From positions 62,001-126,000 of the forward strand of contig JAGTSE010000002.1 of the NCBI GenBank assembly GCA_018261615.1: DNA of 64,000 nt, read 5' to 3'. The notes under the pieces are model-generated. The model was not told the DNA's origin. It did no database searches and saw nothing but the letters and a program-made list of their open reading frames with translations. Positions 39,301 through 48,817 of this stretch are shown here, in pieces. The DNA is from Pseudomonadota bacterium. GTDB lineage: Bacteria > Pseudomonadota > Gammaproteobacteria > Enterobacterales > Enterobacteriaceae. The position numbers were made by a program, and so were the translations under genes. Each line of letters opens with the position of its first letter. Positions within the stretch are counted from its first letter, which is position 1.

Positions 39301-41343
39301 CGACCAGTTCCAGAAATAGTCGCGCCGTTCGCGGATCAGGCGCACCTGCAAATCATTAACCGCCTTTTTCGTCCCGGCAGCATCAGCATAGACAATATCG
39401 AACGCCGCGTTGCTTCCTTCATCGACAATCGGCTGATTGACAGTAGTGTCGGTGCGGTAATCATAAACGGCTTTAGCGGCAAATTGCGGACGGATCCCCG
39501 GCAGCGATGACGCAGGCCAGATGGCCTGTTCCGCGCGGCGCGTAACCGGGCGTCCGCCCGATTCCAGCAGGCTGGCTTGCAAAATCACCTGTAACGGCGA
39601 GTGCGTCTCTTGCCACTGGCTGGGCGCACTGACCACGCCCTGACCTTCGTTATCCAGCGTCAGATGTACTTCATCCAGGCTGTGACTAAGGTTCTCTTCC
39701 GCAATATCACCGAACTGGAAACCAGGCAGCGCGGCTACCGCTTCGCGCAGAGGACGCAGGAACAGTTGCCCCTGCAATGTATTGCCGCTGGCGGGTGCGC
39801 CATAGAGGTAGTGACCATTAACGTTGAACACCACATCTGCGGCCGGATCTACCGGCATCGGCTGCGGCGTAATGTTCAGCGCCATGCGCTCCGGCATAAA
39901 ATCTTCAACGTGGAAACCCCACTCGCGCGGCAGGTTATCGCCGGTGTTGGCGCGGATATGCCACATTCCCGTTTGCGCGCTAGTATCCAGCGAATAAGTA
40001 AAATGATACAGGCCATTTTGCGGCTGGCTGACCACTGTGCGTACCACCTGGCCGTCCGGTTTGATCACTTCGAGTTTGACCGGCTGCTCCGCCAGAGGTT
40101 TACCGTCGCTGTCGCGTAGCAGGCCATTTAGGATCACCGTTTCACCTGGGCGATAAAGATCGCGCGGGCCAAACATAAAGAACTGTTTACTGTAGCCCGG
40201 CTCGCCCGCAATGGCGAACTCAGCCAGATCCAGCGCCGGTAATTTCAGATCCAGCAGCGTGGTTTCACCCTCTTTGCGCGCCAGCACCAGCGCGGCTTCT
40301 TTATCGGTGTTCAGGGTAGCGTGCCCATCAGCATCGCTGGTCGCCTGCGCCAGGGTTTGTCCCTTCTCATTCAACAGTGAGACGTCAATGCCGGAGAGCG
40401 CGGCGCCGTTTTCCAGCCCTTGGGTGAAAATATCCAGCCGGTTATGGTAACGGTGCGCAGAGAGGCCGATATTACTGAGGGTAAACAGCGTGGCGGCATT
40501 GCTGTAGTTGTAATGCCCGGCCTGATTCATCACTGCGACATAGACGCCGGTCTGCTGCAACGGCTGGATACCGCTTAACGGCAACAGCAGTTTTTCCCGA
40601 ATGTTGCGCGCCGGATTGAGGTCAAAACGGCCGGTGTACACCAGATCGGCCATTTTTAATAAGGTGTCCGACTCCCAGTTCGAAAGCGAGCTGCGATACT
40701 CCCACTGGATGATAAACGCCGCCAGCGACTCCGGCTTCACGCGATAAAAGTTAACATCAACATTATTGACGTTTAGCGCCATGACGGGCAGCCCCTCAAC
40801 GACTTTACCCGGTAGCAGCGAACCCCGGCTGGCAAAACCGACGCTTGGCTGAACATCGCGCGTGGCGATGGTCTTCTCATAATTGATGCCGAAGGTGGCT
40901 TTATTCAGCGCCACCAGCCCACGATCGACCGATACCAGCAGTTCGCGATTCGGCTCCAGGTGCCGCAGACGCAGCTCTTTCAGATTGGGCGCCAGCTCCC
41001 ATGCGCCATCCACCTTGCCGCTCTTTTTATCCACCAGATGCACGGTAGAGGCAAAATTCTGCGCAGGATCGAGCGGAACCGAGAAAGTAAGCACCAGCGT
41101 GGCGGCGCCGTCCAGTTGTACTTCAGACGCATCCAGCAGCGCCAGCGGCTTGCCTTCACTGCGGGCAGCAAGCTGAGCCAGCTTCTCTTTGTCCGGCGCG
41201 GCAGGGGATGTTTTTTGCTCCGCGCTGGCAGCAGAGGCGGCAGGTGTGCTGGCCGCTTTCGGTTTATCGTTGTTATCGCAGCCAGCAAGCGTAAGGGTGG
41301 TCAGCAGCGCTGCAGTCAGCGCCGCAATACGTAGCGGTTTCAT
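36385..41343 (-). CDS. yfhM: Alpha-2-macroglobulin lipoprotein YfhM
   Basis: The 1652-residue protein is a bacterial alpha-2-macroglobulin thought to trap proteases entering the periplasm. It has a lipoprotein signal with lipobox LAGC (Cys 22), several MG domains and a bait region. The thioester motif YGCLEQTTSG lies near residue 1185, and the C-terminal receptor-binding-like domain follows. Its partner PbpC repairs peptidoglycan, and the paired genes are viewed as a defence and repair unit. Length is one less than E. coli. Confidence 0.97.
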   Translation of the reverse strand: MKPLRIAALTAALLTTLTLAGCDNNDKPKAASTPAASAASAEQKTSPAAPDKEKLAQLAARSEGKPLALLDASEVQLDGAATLVLTFSVPLDPAQNFASTVHLVDKKSGKVDGAWELAPNLKELRLRHLEPNRELLVSVDRGLVALNKATFGINYEKTIATRDVQPSVGFASRGSLLPGKVVEGLPVMALNVNNVDVNFYRVKPESLAAFIIQWEYRSSLSNWESDTLLKMADLVYTGRFDLNPARNIREKLLLPLSGIQPLQQTGVYVAVMNQAGHYNYSNAATLFTLSNIGLSAHRYHNRLDIFTQGLENGAALSGIDVSLLNEKGQTLAQATSDADGHATLNTDKEAALVLARKEGETTLLDLKLPALDLAEFAIAGEPGYSKQFFMFGPRDLYRPGETVILNGLLRDSDGKPLAEQPVKLEVIKPDGQVVRTVVSQPQNGLYHFTYSLDTSAQTGMWHIRANTGDNLPREWGFHVEDFMPERMALNITPQPMPVDPAADVVFNVNGHYLYGAPASGNTLQGQLFLRPLREAVAALPGFQFGDIAEENLSHSLDEVHLTLDNEGQGVVSAPSQWQETHSPLQVILQASLLESGGRPVTRRAEQAIWPASSLPGIRPQFAAKAVYDYRTDTTVNQPIVDEGSNAAFDIVYADAAGTKKAVNDLQVRLIRERRDYFWNWSESEGWQSQFNQKDLVEVEQSLNLAADETGKVSFPVDWGSYRLEVKGPNDTVSSVRFWAGYSWQDNSDGAGASRPDRVTMKLDKPGYKPGDTVKLHIAAPAAGKGYAMIESSEGPLWWKEIDVPVDGLDLSIPLDQKWQRHDLYLSTLVIRPGDKSKSATPKRAVGLLHLPMGDENRRLDIALDAPPKMRPNQPLTVKVKATVKNGTTPKQVNVLLSAVDSGVLNITDYVTPDPWQAFFGQKRYGADIYDIYGQVIEGQGRLAALRFGGDGDEMNRGGKPPVNHVTIIAQQAQPVHLDENGEGTVTLPIGDFNGELRVMAQAWTAEDFGSSESKVVVAAPVIAELNTPRFLGSGDTSRLTLDITNLTDRPQTLNVALSAGGLLALESQSPEPLTLPAGERTTLFIPVRALDGFGDGEINAQISGLTLPGETFAPLQKQWKIGVRPPFAAQTVNSGAMLKPGESWHAPEQHLAGISPTTLQGRLLLSGKPPLNIARYIQELKAWPYGCLEQTTSGLFPSLYTNAAQLKALGIKGNGDEQRRAAVDIGISRLLQMQRDDGGFSLWDKSGPEEYWLTAYVTDFLVSASAQGYSVPAEALNNANNRLLRYLQDPATMAVRYSDDLPATKFAVQSYAGLVLARQQKAPLGALREIWQRHDQAKAGLPLMQLGVALKLMGDAQRSEQALAQALKTPRAKDNRWLADYGSELRDNALMLALLEENTLLEQEKTRLLTTLSEQAYGKRWLSTQESNALFMAGRNLQNASGAWQAQTSLETAALSGDKSQTRNLDADQLAALQVTNSGSSPLWLRLDSSGYPMQAPAPSDNVLHIERTVLGTDGRSKSLSSLKSGELVLVWLEVSASQNVPDALVVDLLPAGLELENQNLASSSASLQDSGSEVQELLNRMQQADIQHMEFRDDRFVAAVSVSEGQPVTLVYLARAVTPGTYQVPAPQVESMYVPQWRATGTTRSPMIIVP

Positions 41344-41403
41344 TCGTTATCCCTGGTTCATTAACCTAGTGAAAGAGGCCCTTCTAGTATTATGCGCAGC
41401 AGC

Positions 41404-41502
41404 ATGAATTACAAAATCTCTGATGAATTCTGGAAAGCGCCTCGCAAAGGCGGCTACCTCATCACGTTGGCACTGTTACAGGGAGCACAGGTCGTAACGT
41501 AA
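41404..41502 (+). CDS. Candidate small ORF 1 (32 aa)
   Basis: The frame reads MNYKISDEFWKAPRKGGY then LITLALLQGAQVVT. The composition looks coding and has a short hydrophobic stretch. No ribosome site is seen. Its stop lies inside the 26-bp palindrome, one base before the ATG of the next small frame. It may be part of a non-coding RNA locus. Confidence 0.25.
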   Translation: MNYKISDEFWKAPRKGGYLITLALLQGAQVVT

Positions 41503-41517
41503 CATGTTACGTTACGA
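41492..41517. repeat. 26-bp perfect palindrome
   Basis: The arms TCGTAACGTAACA / TGTTACGTTACGA meet with no spacer. It carries the stop of small ORF 1 and the ATG of small ORF 2, so as RNA it would hide that start in a hairpin, and as DNA it could bind a dimeric regulator. Confidence 0.85.
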
Positions 41518-41668
41518 AAAAGCGCTCCGGGCGTTTACCCTGAACCGCACGGTGCCGACTGTGCCGACTATGCAACATGCCAAAGCGATTCTCGATGAGA
41601 TGAGTGAGGCGCACCGTGACTACTGGCCTGCGCTGCAAAAAGCGTGGAAAAATGGTAAAGCGGTATAA
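41504..41668 (+). CDS. Candidate small ORF 2 (54 aa)
   Basis: The frame reads MLRYEKALRAFTLNRTV, PTVPTMQHAKAILDEMSEA, HRDYWPALQKAWKNGKAV. It looks like a small globular or helical protein and has normal backbone-like codons. The ATG lies within the palindrome and lacks a good ribosome site. No family is recognised. Coupling to the preceding frame (one-base gap) would allow re-initiation. Confidence 0.35.
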   Translation: MLRYEKALRAFTLNRTVPTVPTMQHAKAILDEMSEAHRDYWPALQKAWKNGKAV

Positions 41669-41766
41669 AAATACCGAGTTGGCTCGCGGGTTTAGCGAAG
41701 GTGGCTTGTCTGGTGATGAAAAAACGTTAACAATTCAGAGTAATTATTGATGACACGGAGAGCCCC

Positions 41767-42609
41767 ATGTCCACTTCATTTTTCGTCGCGGCCGACTGGC
41801 TGATAGAGCATAGTGATGATCCTGAAATCCAGTTGATCGATGCCCGCATGGCACCAGTGGGTCAGGAACATCGCGATATGCGCGCGGAGTACCGTGACGG
41901 GCATCTTCCCGGCGCGGTTTTTTTTGATATCGAAGCCCTTTCCGACCACAGCACGTCCTTACCACACATGCTGACGCGGCCGGAAGCGTTCGCCGTAGCG
42001 ATGCGTGAGCTGGGAATCAGCCAGGATAAACACCTGGTGGTGTACGACGAAGGCACACTGTTCTCCGCGCCCCGCGCATGGTGGATGCTGCGCAATTACG
42101 GCGTGGAGAATGTCTCGATTCTCGCGGGCGGTCTGGCCGGCTGGCAGCGCGACGCTCTGCCGTTGCAGAAAGGCGAGGTGCCGCTGCCGGAATCCGACTT
42201 TAACGCCAACTTCGATCCGTCCGTGGTGAAAAAGCTGACCGATGTGTTGCTGGCAAGCCACGAAGGCACCGCGCAGATTGTCGATGCGCGCCCTGCCCCG
42301 CGTTTTTCCGGCGAAGTCGATGAGCCGCGTCCGGGCCTGAAGCGCGGGCATATTCCCGGCGCACTGAACGTGCCGTGGGTTGATCTGGTGGTCGATGGCG
42401 AACTGAGAACCACCAACGAATTGGCCGCCATTTTCCGCCGCCAGGGGGTTGACCTGAACCAGCCGATTATTGCCAGTTGCGGCTCAGGCGTCACAGCGTC
42501 CGTGGTGATCCTCGCGCTTGCGACACTGGGCGCGGAGAACGTGACGCTGTATGACGGCTCCTGGAGTGAATGGGGCGCGCGCGACGATTTGCCCGTCGAA
42601 CCGGCCTGA
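41767..42609 (+). CDS. sseA: 3-mercaptopyruvate sulfurtransferase
   Basis: SseA moves sulfur from 3-mercaptopyruvate to thiol acceptors or cyanide. The 280-residue protein has two rhodanese domains. The first (residues 10-130) lacks the catalytic Cys. The second has IIASCGSGVTASV with the active Cys near residue 238 and the loop CGSGVTA typical of mercaptopyruvate enzymes. CACGGAGAG precedes the ATG. It is divergent from yfhM. Confidence 0.96.
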   Translation: MSTSFFVAADWLIEHSDDPEIQLIDARMAPVGQEHRDMRAEYRDGHLPGAVFFDIEALSDHSTSLPHMLTRPEAFAVAMRELGISQDKHLVVYDEGTLFSAPRAWWMLRNYGVENVSILAGGLAGWQRDALPLQKGEVPLPESDFNANFDPSVVKKLTDVLLASHEGTAQIVDARPAPRFSGEVDEPRPGLKRGHIPGALNVPWVDLVVDGELRTTNELAAIFRRQGVDLNQPIIASCGSGVTASVVILALATLGAENVTLYDGSWSEWGARDDLPVEPA

Positions 42610-42789
42610 ATGGACAACCGCCTTGCTGACGCGCGGGCATCACTGACCCGCGCGAAATGAAGAAACGGTAAACTTTGCTGCCGAAGCGGTGGGATTACGT
42701 CGTTTGAGTCGAATCTTGTGCTGTTGATGGATCTGTTACTGCTGGAAGCGACACAGTGAACGGGCGGTACATTTTGTACCGCTTGCTCA

Positions 42790-43566
42790 TCAGATAATGC
42801 GGTTGTTTTTGAAATCGCGCAGGAAGCTGCCCCAGCGCCGTTCATAGAACGGCGTAATATGCGCCAGCATAAAGTGGCTGATGCCTTTCTCGCCCTCCAC
42901 CACCTGGCAAATATCAATCGGTTCATCCCCTGGAAGCGTATCTGTCGCGACGCTGCCCGCAGCATGGATGATCTCTTCGATATCCCCTTCAGCTTCAATG
43001 CCAATCAGCAGGTTAGGTTGCTCGTCAGTCTTCTCTTTAATCGAGCAGAGAAACGCGCGTTTAACGGTTCCGATGCTTTTAAACAGCGTGGTCAGTGAAT
43101 CGACCATTTGCGCAGGCGGTTCAGCCACTTCGGAAAGCAGCAGCGCCGTGCCGCCTTCCAGCACTTCCTGCTGGCTGAGAGGACTACTTTCTGTGCCCAC
43201 TAAATGGCTTAATTCGCGCGGCGTGAACTCTTTGCCTGTAGGTAATTTGGCGTTGAGAAATAGCGTCTCTCCCAGCGTCATTTCAAACAGCGTACGCGCA
43301 GGCATGACCACAAATGCCTGCTCTTCGCTAACGGCCTGCTGTAAGGCTTCCAGCGAGCTAAAGAACGGAATGACCGAGTTACCGTCATCTTTTTCCCAGT
43401 GCTGCAAATCCAGCGCGCTGTCTTCGACAATCGCTTCACCTTCCGCCACCGTGCCCGGCACCCAGACAGTGGATTCCAGCAGCGTACGGAAAAAAGCAGG
43501 GCGGTAAGCTGGCTCGGTCGCGGCCTGTTCCAGCAGTGTTTCTAATTCGTTTTTACTTTCGGACAT
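42790..43566 (-). CDS. sseB: SseB, enhancer of serine sensitivity
   Basis: The 258-residue protein matches E. coli SseB, a cytoplasmic protein named from overexpression phenotypes and of unknown activity. The N-terminal SseB domain (NELETLLEQAATEPAYRPAF) and the C-terminal domain with FYERRWGSFLRDFK are both present. It lies between sseA (convergent) and pepB (same strand), with a BIME repeat before pepB. Confidence 0.92.
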   Translation of the reverse strand: MSESKNELETLLEQAATEPAYRPAFFRTLLESTVWVPGTVAEGEAIVEDSALDLQHWEKDDGNSVIPFFSSLEALQQAVSEEQAFVVMPARTLFEMTLGETLFLNAKLPTGKEFTPRELSHLVGTESSPLSQQEVLEGGTALLLSEVAEPPAQMVDSLTTLFKSIGTVKRAFLCSIKEKTDEQPNLLIGIEAEGDIEEIIHAAGSVATDTLPGDEPIDICQVVEGEKGISHFMLAHITPFYERRWGSFLRDFKNNRII

Positions 43567-43588
43567 AGGTTCTCTGATTCGCTTTATT

Positions 43589-43666
43589 GCCGGATGGCGC
43601 TTCGCTTATCCGGCCTGCAAAATGCACGGACTAAGTAGGCCGGATAAGGCGTAGCCGCCATCCGGC
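43589..43666. repeat. BIME (paired REP elements)
   Basis: Two inverted REP units, GCCGGATGGCG...TTATCCGGC (43589-43614) and GCCGGATAAGG...CATCCGGC (43639-43666), are joined by 24 bases between sseB and pepB. Confidence 0.9.
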
Positions 43667-43679
43667 ACAACCATGACAC

Positions 43680-44966
43680 TTACCCGGCGGTCAACAAATT
43701 CGCGATAGTGCGCACGCCAAGCCCGGTAGCACCAGCCGCCCACTGTTCCACTGCCGCCTTGCGGTAGGTGGCAGAACAGTCGATATGCAACCAGCCCTGC
43801 TGGTAGTTTTCGACAAAGTGCGACAAGAACCCGGCTGCTGTACTTGCCCCGGCAGGGAAAGAGCCGCTGGCAGTGTTGTTCAACTCTGCAAAGTTGGACG
43901 GCAGCTGATTGCGGTGGAACTCGGCCAGCGGCAGACGCCAGAACGGTTCATTTTCCGCCGTCGCACTGTTAAGCAGGCGGCCAGCCAGCGCATCGTCAAA
44001 GCTGAACAGAGCGTGGTAATCGTTACCCAGCGCGGTTTTCGCCGCACCAGTCAGCGTTGCAGCATCAATGATAAACTGCGGTTTTTGCGCAGACGCATCA
44101 ATCAGGCCATCCGCCAGCACCAGACGCCCTTCAGCATCGGTGTTCATGATTTCTACGGTTTTGCCGTTGCGATAATGAATAATATCGCCCAGTTTAAAGG
44201 CGTTACCGCTGATCAGGTTGTCGGCGCAGCAGAGGTACAATTTGACGCGTTTATCCAGCCCGCGCGTGATGGCGAACGCCAGCGCACCGGTCACCAGAGC
44301 CGCACCGCCCATATCAGATTTCATTGAATCCATCGATGAGGTTGGTTTGATGCTGTAACCGCCTGAGTCAAAGGTGATGCCTTTGCCCACCAGCGCAGCA
44401 TACACCGGCGCATCCGGGTTGCCCGTCGGGTTATAGTCCAGCGCCAACAATACCGGCTGGCGCTCAGAACCACGGCCAACGGTGTGCAAGCCAAGGTAGT
44501 TCTGCTCACGCAGATCTTCGCCTTTAGTGATGCGGTAAGAGACGTTTTCACCACCCACGCTATGCAGCAGATCGACCGCGCGCTGCGCCAGTTGTTCCGG
44601 GCCTAATTCTTCTGCCGGTGCGTTGATGATGTCGCGTACCCAGTCGATGGTTTGCAGGCGGTTATCCAGCTCTTTTTGCCCGGCTTCGTCCAGTTGCGCC
44701 CACTCCACCTTACGCGTGCCTTTCGGCCCTTTGTAACCGGCCCAGAACGCCCAGCTACGATCCGCGTCCCAGCCTTCACCGCTCAGCGCAACATGTTTAA
44801 TGCCCAGGCCGTCGATTTTGCGCGCGGCACGCTGAATCAAACCTAAATCATCTTTTCCGTTCAGATGCAGATCGATGCCGTCGTTATTGATACTCCAGGA
44901 GGCTTTTTCACCCCAACGCGCATCCGCGCTTTGCGTGGTGAGTGTCACTTTCATAGCTTCTGTCAT
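43680..44966 (-). CDS. pepB: Peptidase B (leucyl aminopeptidase family M17)
   Basis: PepB is a broad-specificity cytosolic aminopeptidase with two metal ions per subunit. The 428-residue protein has the M17 signature [14 protein letters not shown] near residue 273 and metal ligands in [16 protein letters not shown] (Lys and Asp near 194-202). It is the last gene of the isc cluster, separated from iscX by about 100 bp containing REP-like sequence. Confidence 0.97.
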   Translation of the reverse strand: MTEAMKVTLTTQSADARWGEKASWSINNDGIDLHLNGKDDLGLIQRAARKIDGLGIKHVALSGEGWDADRSWAFWAGYKGPKGTRKVEWAQLDEAGQKELDNRLQTIDWVRDIINAPAEELGPEQLAQRAVDLLHSVGGENVSYRITKGEDLREQNYLGLHTVGRGSERQPVLLALDYNPTGNPDAPVYAALVGKGITFDSGGYSIKPTSSMDSMKSDMGGAALVTGALAFAITRGLDKRVKLYLCCADNLISGNAFKLGDIIHYRNGKTVEIMNTDAEGRLVLADGLIDASAQKPQFIIDAATLTGAAKTALGNDYHALFSFDDALAGRLLNSATAENEPFWRLPLAEFHRNQLPSNFAELNNTASGSFPAGASTAAGFLSHFVENYQQGWLHIDCSATYRKAAVEQWAAGATGLGVRTIANLLTAG

Positions 44967-45064
44967 TATATTTATCCTTATCGGCAGACACCGGATGGCA
45001 ACGTTGCCTTTTCCGGCCTACGTATGCATGAAAACGGGCCGCCCGAAGGCAGCCCGTGAGATGA

Positions 45065-45265
45065 TTATGATGCTTCGTCTAACCAGACTAGCAGAATCGC
45101 TTCGAGAATTTTTTCATTCGATGCGTTCGGATCGTCGTCGAACTCTTCCAGCTCGCAGATCCATTGATGCATATCGGTGAAACGTACAGTTTTCGGGTCC
45201 ACATCCGGGCGGCTATCGTACAGCGCCTCGCCGATTTCACGGCTGTCGGTCCATTTCAGTCCCAT
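45065..45265 (-). CDS. iscX: Iron-sulfur assembly protein IscX
   Basis: IscX binds IscS and iron and modulates cluster assembly. The 66-residue protein begins [15 protein letters not shown]; the frame also opens 20 codons upstream, but only this start fits the family. The acidic stretch [12 protein letters not shown] is the iron-binding surface. It follows fdx by one base. Confidence 0.96.
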   Translation of the reverse strand: MGLKWTDSREIGEALYDSRPDVDPKTVRFTDMHQWICELEEFDDDPNASNEKILEAILLVWLDEAS

Positions 45266-45266
45266 A

Positions 45267-45602
45267 TCAGTGCTCCCGCGCGTGGTTAATGGTGTAACGC
45301 GGGATCTCAACCACCAGATCTTCATCGGTGACGCGCGCCTGGCAGCTTAAACGGCTGTCCGGCTCCAGACCCCAGGCTTTATCCAGCATGTCGTCTTCGT
45401 CTTCACTGCTTTCCGGCAAAGAGTCAAACCCTTCACGCACGAGGCAGTGGCAGGTGGTGCAGGCACATGATTTTTCGCAGGCATGCTCAATCTCAATACC
45501 GCCGCGCAGGGCAACATCAAGAATGGTTTCACCGCTCTTCGCTTCCAGAACTGCGCCATCCGGACAGAGATCCTGATGAGGCAGAAAAACAATTTTAGGC
45601 AT
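45267..45602 (-). CDS. fdx: [2Fe-2S] ferredoxin
   Basis: Fdx supplies electrons for Fe-S cluster assembly. The 111-residue protein has the adrenodoxin-type cysteine motif [12 protein letters not shown] (residues 42-53), with the last ligand in LSCQARV near 87. The N-terminal extension typical of plant ferredoxins is absent. It lies one base after hscA in the isc operon. Confidence 0.98.
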   Translation of the reverse strand: MPKIVFLPHQDLCPDGAVLEAKSGETILDVALRGGIEIEHACEKSCACTTCHCLVREGFDSLPESSEDEDDMLDKAWGLEPDSRLSCQARVTDEDLVVEIPRYTINHAREH

Positions 45603-45603
45603 A

Positions 45604-47454
45604 TTAAACCTCGTCGACGGAATGGCCTTTCAGCGCAGTACGCACGGACTGATCCATACGGCGCGCGGCGAATTCCTGGGTTTGTTTATCTACGTTTTTA
45701 ATAGCTTGTTCTATCGCTTCGGTATCATCGCCGTCTGCAACGCTGCGCAATTGCGCAACAGCCTCGTCGATAACCTCGCGCTCTGCGGCGCTTAACAGCA
45801 CGGCATCAGCGGCGAGCGCGCCAGTCAAACTTTCCAGCACGCGTGCGGCTTCCACTTTCTGCTCCGCCAGCATGCGCGCTTTCACGTCCTGCTCGGCGAA
45901 ACTCATGGAGTCCTTAATCATATTGGCGATTTCGCCATCGGTCAGGCCGTAGGACGGTTTCACCTGAATAGACGCTTCCACGCCGGTGGATTTCTCCATC
46001 GCCGTGACGCTCAGCAGACCGTCGGCATCCACCTGGAAGGTGACACGAATATGCGCGCCGCCCGCCGGTAACGCCGGAATGCCACGCAGGGAAAAACGCG
46101 CCAGCGAACGGCAATCCGCCACCAGCTCCCGCTCGCCCTGCATCACATGGATAGACATTGCGGTCTGGCCATCTTTAAAGGTCGTGAACTCCTGGGCGCG
46201 GGCCACCGGAATCGTGGTGTTACGCGGAATAACTTTTTCCACCAGTCCACCCATGGTTTCCAGCCCCAGCGACAGCGGGATGACATCCAGTAGCAGCATT
46301 TCGTTGTCCGGCTTGTTGCCGACCAGTATATCCGCCTGGATCGCCGCGCCAATCGCCACCACTTTATCCGGGTCGATGGAGGTTAGCGGCGGGCGACCGA
46401 AAAATTCCCCCACGCGCTCACGCACCAGCGGTACGCGGGTAGAACCTCCCACCATCACAACTTCCAGCACATCCTGCGCTTCCACGTCCGCATCTTTCAG
46501 CGCGCGACGACAGGAGAGCAGCGTGCGTTTGACAAGCGTTGAGATCATCTCTTCAAACTGTGCGCGAGTTACCACGCCCTGCCAGCCAGCCACATCAACT
46601 GTCGTGCTGTCGGCATCGCTCAGCGCAATCTTGGCGGCAATCGCCGCATCCAAAAGTTCCCGTTGCTGACGCGCATCGCTGCGATCGGTAATGCCCGCCT
46701 GTTCACTGATGTAATCTGCCAACAGGTGGTCAAAATCGTCGCCGCCGAGCGCGGAATCACCGCCGGTTGCCAACACTTCGAACACACCGCGGCTCAGACG
46801 CAGAATAGAGATATCGAAAGTGCCGCCGCCAAGATCGTAAACGGCGATAACACCTTCTTTGCCGGAATCCAGACCGTAGGCAATCGCCGCCGCGGTCGGC
46901 TCATTGAGCAGACGCAGAACATGCAACCCGGCTAAACGCGCAGCATCTTTGGTGCCCTGACGCTGCGCATCGTCGAAATAGGCCGGAACGGTAATCACCA
47001 CGCCATCCAGCGCGCCGGAGAGCGTCTCCTGCGCGCGGGTAGCCAGCGTTTTCAGGATATCGGCAGAGACGCGAATCGGGTTGACCACGCCGCCGCGCGT
47101 CACAATCATTGGCAGGCCGTTTTCGCTGGCCTGGAATTGCCACGGCAGATGCGGGTAACGCGCCTGAATATCCGCCAGACTTCGGCCCATCAGGCGTTTT
47201 ACGGAGCTGATGGTATTGACCGAATCCAGCGCCGCATTGGCGCGCGCATCGTAACCGACAACGTGGCTGTCAGCCTGGTAATTAACCACTGAAGGGAGTA
47301 AATGACGTCCGCCGCTGTCGGCCAGCGTTTCCGCCTGGCCGCTACGCACGGTAGCAACCAGTGAATTTGTGGTGCCGAGATCGATGCCCGCCGCCAGACG
47401 ACGCTGATGCGGCGCGACGCTCAGACCCGGCTCACTGATTTGTAATAAGGCCAT
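45604..47454 (-). CDS. hscA: Fe-S assembly chaperone HscA
   Basis: HscA is a specialised Hsp70 that, with HscB, drives cluster release from IscU. The 616-residue protein has the ATPase signatures [14 protein letters not shown] (residues 24-37), [15 protein letters not shown] and [14 protein letters not shown]. The substrate-binding domain recognises the IscU LPPVK motif. The gene sits between hscB and fdx, 18 bp from hscB. Confidence 0.98.
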   Translation of the reverse strand: MALLQISEPGLSVAPHQRRLAAGIDLGTTNSLVATVRSGQAETLADSGGRHLLPSVVNYQADSHVVGYDARANAALDSVNTISSVKRLMGRSLADIQARYPHLPWQFQASENGLPMIVTRGGVVNPIRVSADILKTLATRAQETLSGALDGVVITVPAYFDDAQRQGTKDAARLAGLHVLRLLNEPTAAAIAYGLDSGKEGVIAVYDLGGGTFDISILRLSRGVFEVLATGGDSALGGDDFDHLLADYISEQAGITDRSDARQQRELLDAAIAAKIALSDADSTTVDVAGWQGVVTRAQFEEMISTLVKRTLLSCRRALKDADVEAQDVLEVVMVGGSTRVPLVRERVGEFFGRPPLTSIDPDKVVAIGAAIQADILVGNKPDNEMLLLDVIPLSLGLETMGGLVEKVIPRNTTIPVARAQEFTTFKDGQTAMSIHVMQGERELVADCRSLARFSLRGIPALPAGGAHIRVTFQVDADGLLSVTAMEKSTGVEASIQVKPSYGLTDGEIANMIKDSMSFAEQDVKARMLAEQKVEAARVLESLTGALAADAVLLSAAEREVIDEAVAQLRSVADGDDTEAIEQAIKNVDKQTQEFAARRMDQSVRTALKGHSVDEV

Positions 47455-47472
47455 TATGTGCTTCCAAAAAAA

Positions 47473-47988
47473 TTAAAAACCGAGCAGTTTTTCTTCGAGT
47501 TGTTCTGTTGCGCTGCGCAGTTTATCGAGAAAACGCAGTTTACGCACGGTATCCGCCGCTACGTCCCACGCCTGATTGTCGAGTTGTTCCACCATCTGCT
47601 GGTGGCGGGCGTCGTTCATCCCTTTTACCCGCTTCTGGAACGTCTCCAGCCGGGCGCTATCTTCCGCACGCTCAATCTCATCCAGCTCTTCACGCAGCTC
47701 AAGCTGCTCCATTAAAAAGGCGGTGTCGCGAACGGTATGCTGCTCAGAGGCTAAATCGAAGCCATGCAGCGACAGCAGATATTCCGCGCGGGAGAGAGGA
47801 TTGCGCAGGGTTTGCCACGCCTGATTAATGGTAGCGGATTGCTGTACCGCAGCCAGTTGTTCCGCCTGCGGGCGGCTGGCAAAGCGATCGGGGTGGAACT
47901 GCCGTTGCAGATCCTGGAAACGTGTCGCCAGCGCCTGAACGTCAAGCGGATATTGGGCCGGCAACCCAAAGAGGGTAAAGTAATCCAT
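47473..47988 (-). CDS. hscB: J-domain co-chaperone HscB
   Basis: HscB stimulates HscA and delivers IscU. The 171-residue protein starts [15 protein letters not shown]; the frame extends upstream into iscA-proximal DNA, but homologues start here. The J-domain HPD tripeptide lies in [12 protein letters not shown]. The C-terminal three-helix domain binds IscU. Confidence 0.97.
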   Translation of the reverse strand: MDYFTLFGLPAQYPLDVQALATRFQDLQRQFHPDRFASRPQAEQLAAVQQSATINQAWQTLRNPLSRAEYLLSLHGFDLASEQHTVRDTAFLMEQLELREELDEIERAEDSARLETFQKRVKGMNDARHQQMVEQLDNQAWDVAADTVRKLRFLDKLRSATEQLEEKLLGF

Positions 47989-48059
47989 AACAATTCCGGG
48001 TGTGCAATCGAAGCAAACCCCACGCGCAGCATGCTGCGGTGGGGTCAATGGGTAGGCGA

Positions 48060-48383
48060 TCAGACGTTGAAGCTTTCGCCGCAACCGCACTCGTCTTTGA
48101 CGTTAGGGTTGGTAAATTTAAACCCTTCGTTCAGGCCTTCTTTGACAAAGTCCAGTTGAGTGCCGTCGAGGAATTGCAGGCTTTTGCCGTCAACCACTAC
48201 CTTCACGCCTTTGTCTTCGAACACCGTATCTTCTTCGGTCGGCGCGTCAACAAACTCCAGCACGTAGGCCATACCAGAACAACCGGAGGTTCTGACCCCC
48301 AGACGCAGGCCAAACCCTTTGCCACGGTTGGCCAGGAAGGTATTTACTCGCGCGGCAGCACTGTCGCTCAGGCTAATGGACAT
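48060..48383 (-). CDS. iscA: A-type Fe-S carrier IscA
   Basis: IscA carries clusters or iron to target proteins. The 107-residue protein has the three conserved cysteines: one in [13 protein letters not shown] (near 35) and two in ECGCGESF (near 99 and 101). It lies between iscU and hscB. Length equals E. coli. Confidence 0.98.
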   Translation of the reverse strand: MSISLSDSAAARVNTFLANRGKGFGLRLGVRTSGCSGMAYVLEFVDAPTEEDTVFEDKGVKVVVDGKSLQFLDGTQLDFVKEGLNEGFKFTNPNVKDECGCGESFNV

Positions 48384-48400
48384 GACAACAACCTCCTGCC

Positions 48401-48787
48401 TTATTTCGCTTCTTGTTTGCTTTTGTAGTCCGCAATCGCGGCTTTGATCGCATCTTCCGCCAGGATAGAGCAGTGGATTTTCACCGGCGGCAACTCCAGC
48501 TCTTCAGCGATATCGGTATTTTTGATCGCCTGCGCTTCGTCCAGAGACTTGCCTTTCACCCATTCGGTTACCAGCGAGCTGGAAGCGATCGCCGAGCCGC
48601 AACCGTAGGTTTTGAAACGCGCGTCTTCTATGATGCCTTTATCGTTAACTTTGATTTGCAGCTTCATGACGTCGCCACACGCTGGCGCGCCAACCATGCC
48701 GCTACCGACACTGTCGTCGCCGTTGTCAAACGAGCCAACATTGCGCGGATTTTCGTAGTGATCGATTACTTTTTCGCTATAAGCCAT
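48401..48787 (-). CDS. iscU: Fe-S scaffold IscU
   Basis: IscU is the scaffold where clusters are built. The 128-residue product starts [18 protein letters not shown]; an in-frame ATG eight codons earlier is not used by the family. Ligand cysteines are in [12 protein letters not shown] (near 37), [11 protein letters not shown] (near 63) and [10 protein letters not shown] (near 106). The LPPVK motif bound by HscA is present (ELPPVKIHC). Confidence 0.98.
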   Translation of the reverse strand: MAYSEKVIDHYENPRNVGSFDNGDDSVGSGMVGAPACGDVMKLQIKVNDKGIIEDARFKTYGCGSAIASSSLVTEWVKGKSLDEAQAIKNTDIAEELELPPVKIHCSILAEDAIKAAIADYKSKQEAK

Positions 48788-48817
48788 GATTAAATTCTCC
48801 TGTTTCCGCAACCGTTA

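Larger units (their letters stand above)
41344..41766. other. yfhM-sseA intergenic region
   Basis: The 423 bases hold a 26-bp perfect palindrome at 41492-41517 and two abutting short frames (41404-41502, 41504-41668). In E. coli the small RNA gene ryfA lies at about this position. I cannot confirm its sequence here. Confidence 0.5.

Noticed and set aside
36385..41343. Many long plus-strand frames opposite yfhM and pbpC
   Set aside because: They are shadow frames of GC-rich genes, low in recognisable motifs, and overlap well-supported genes completely.
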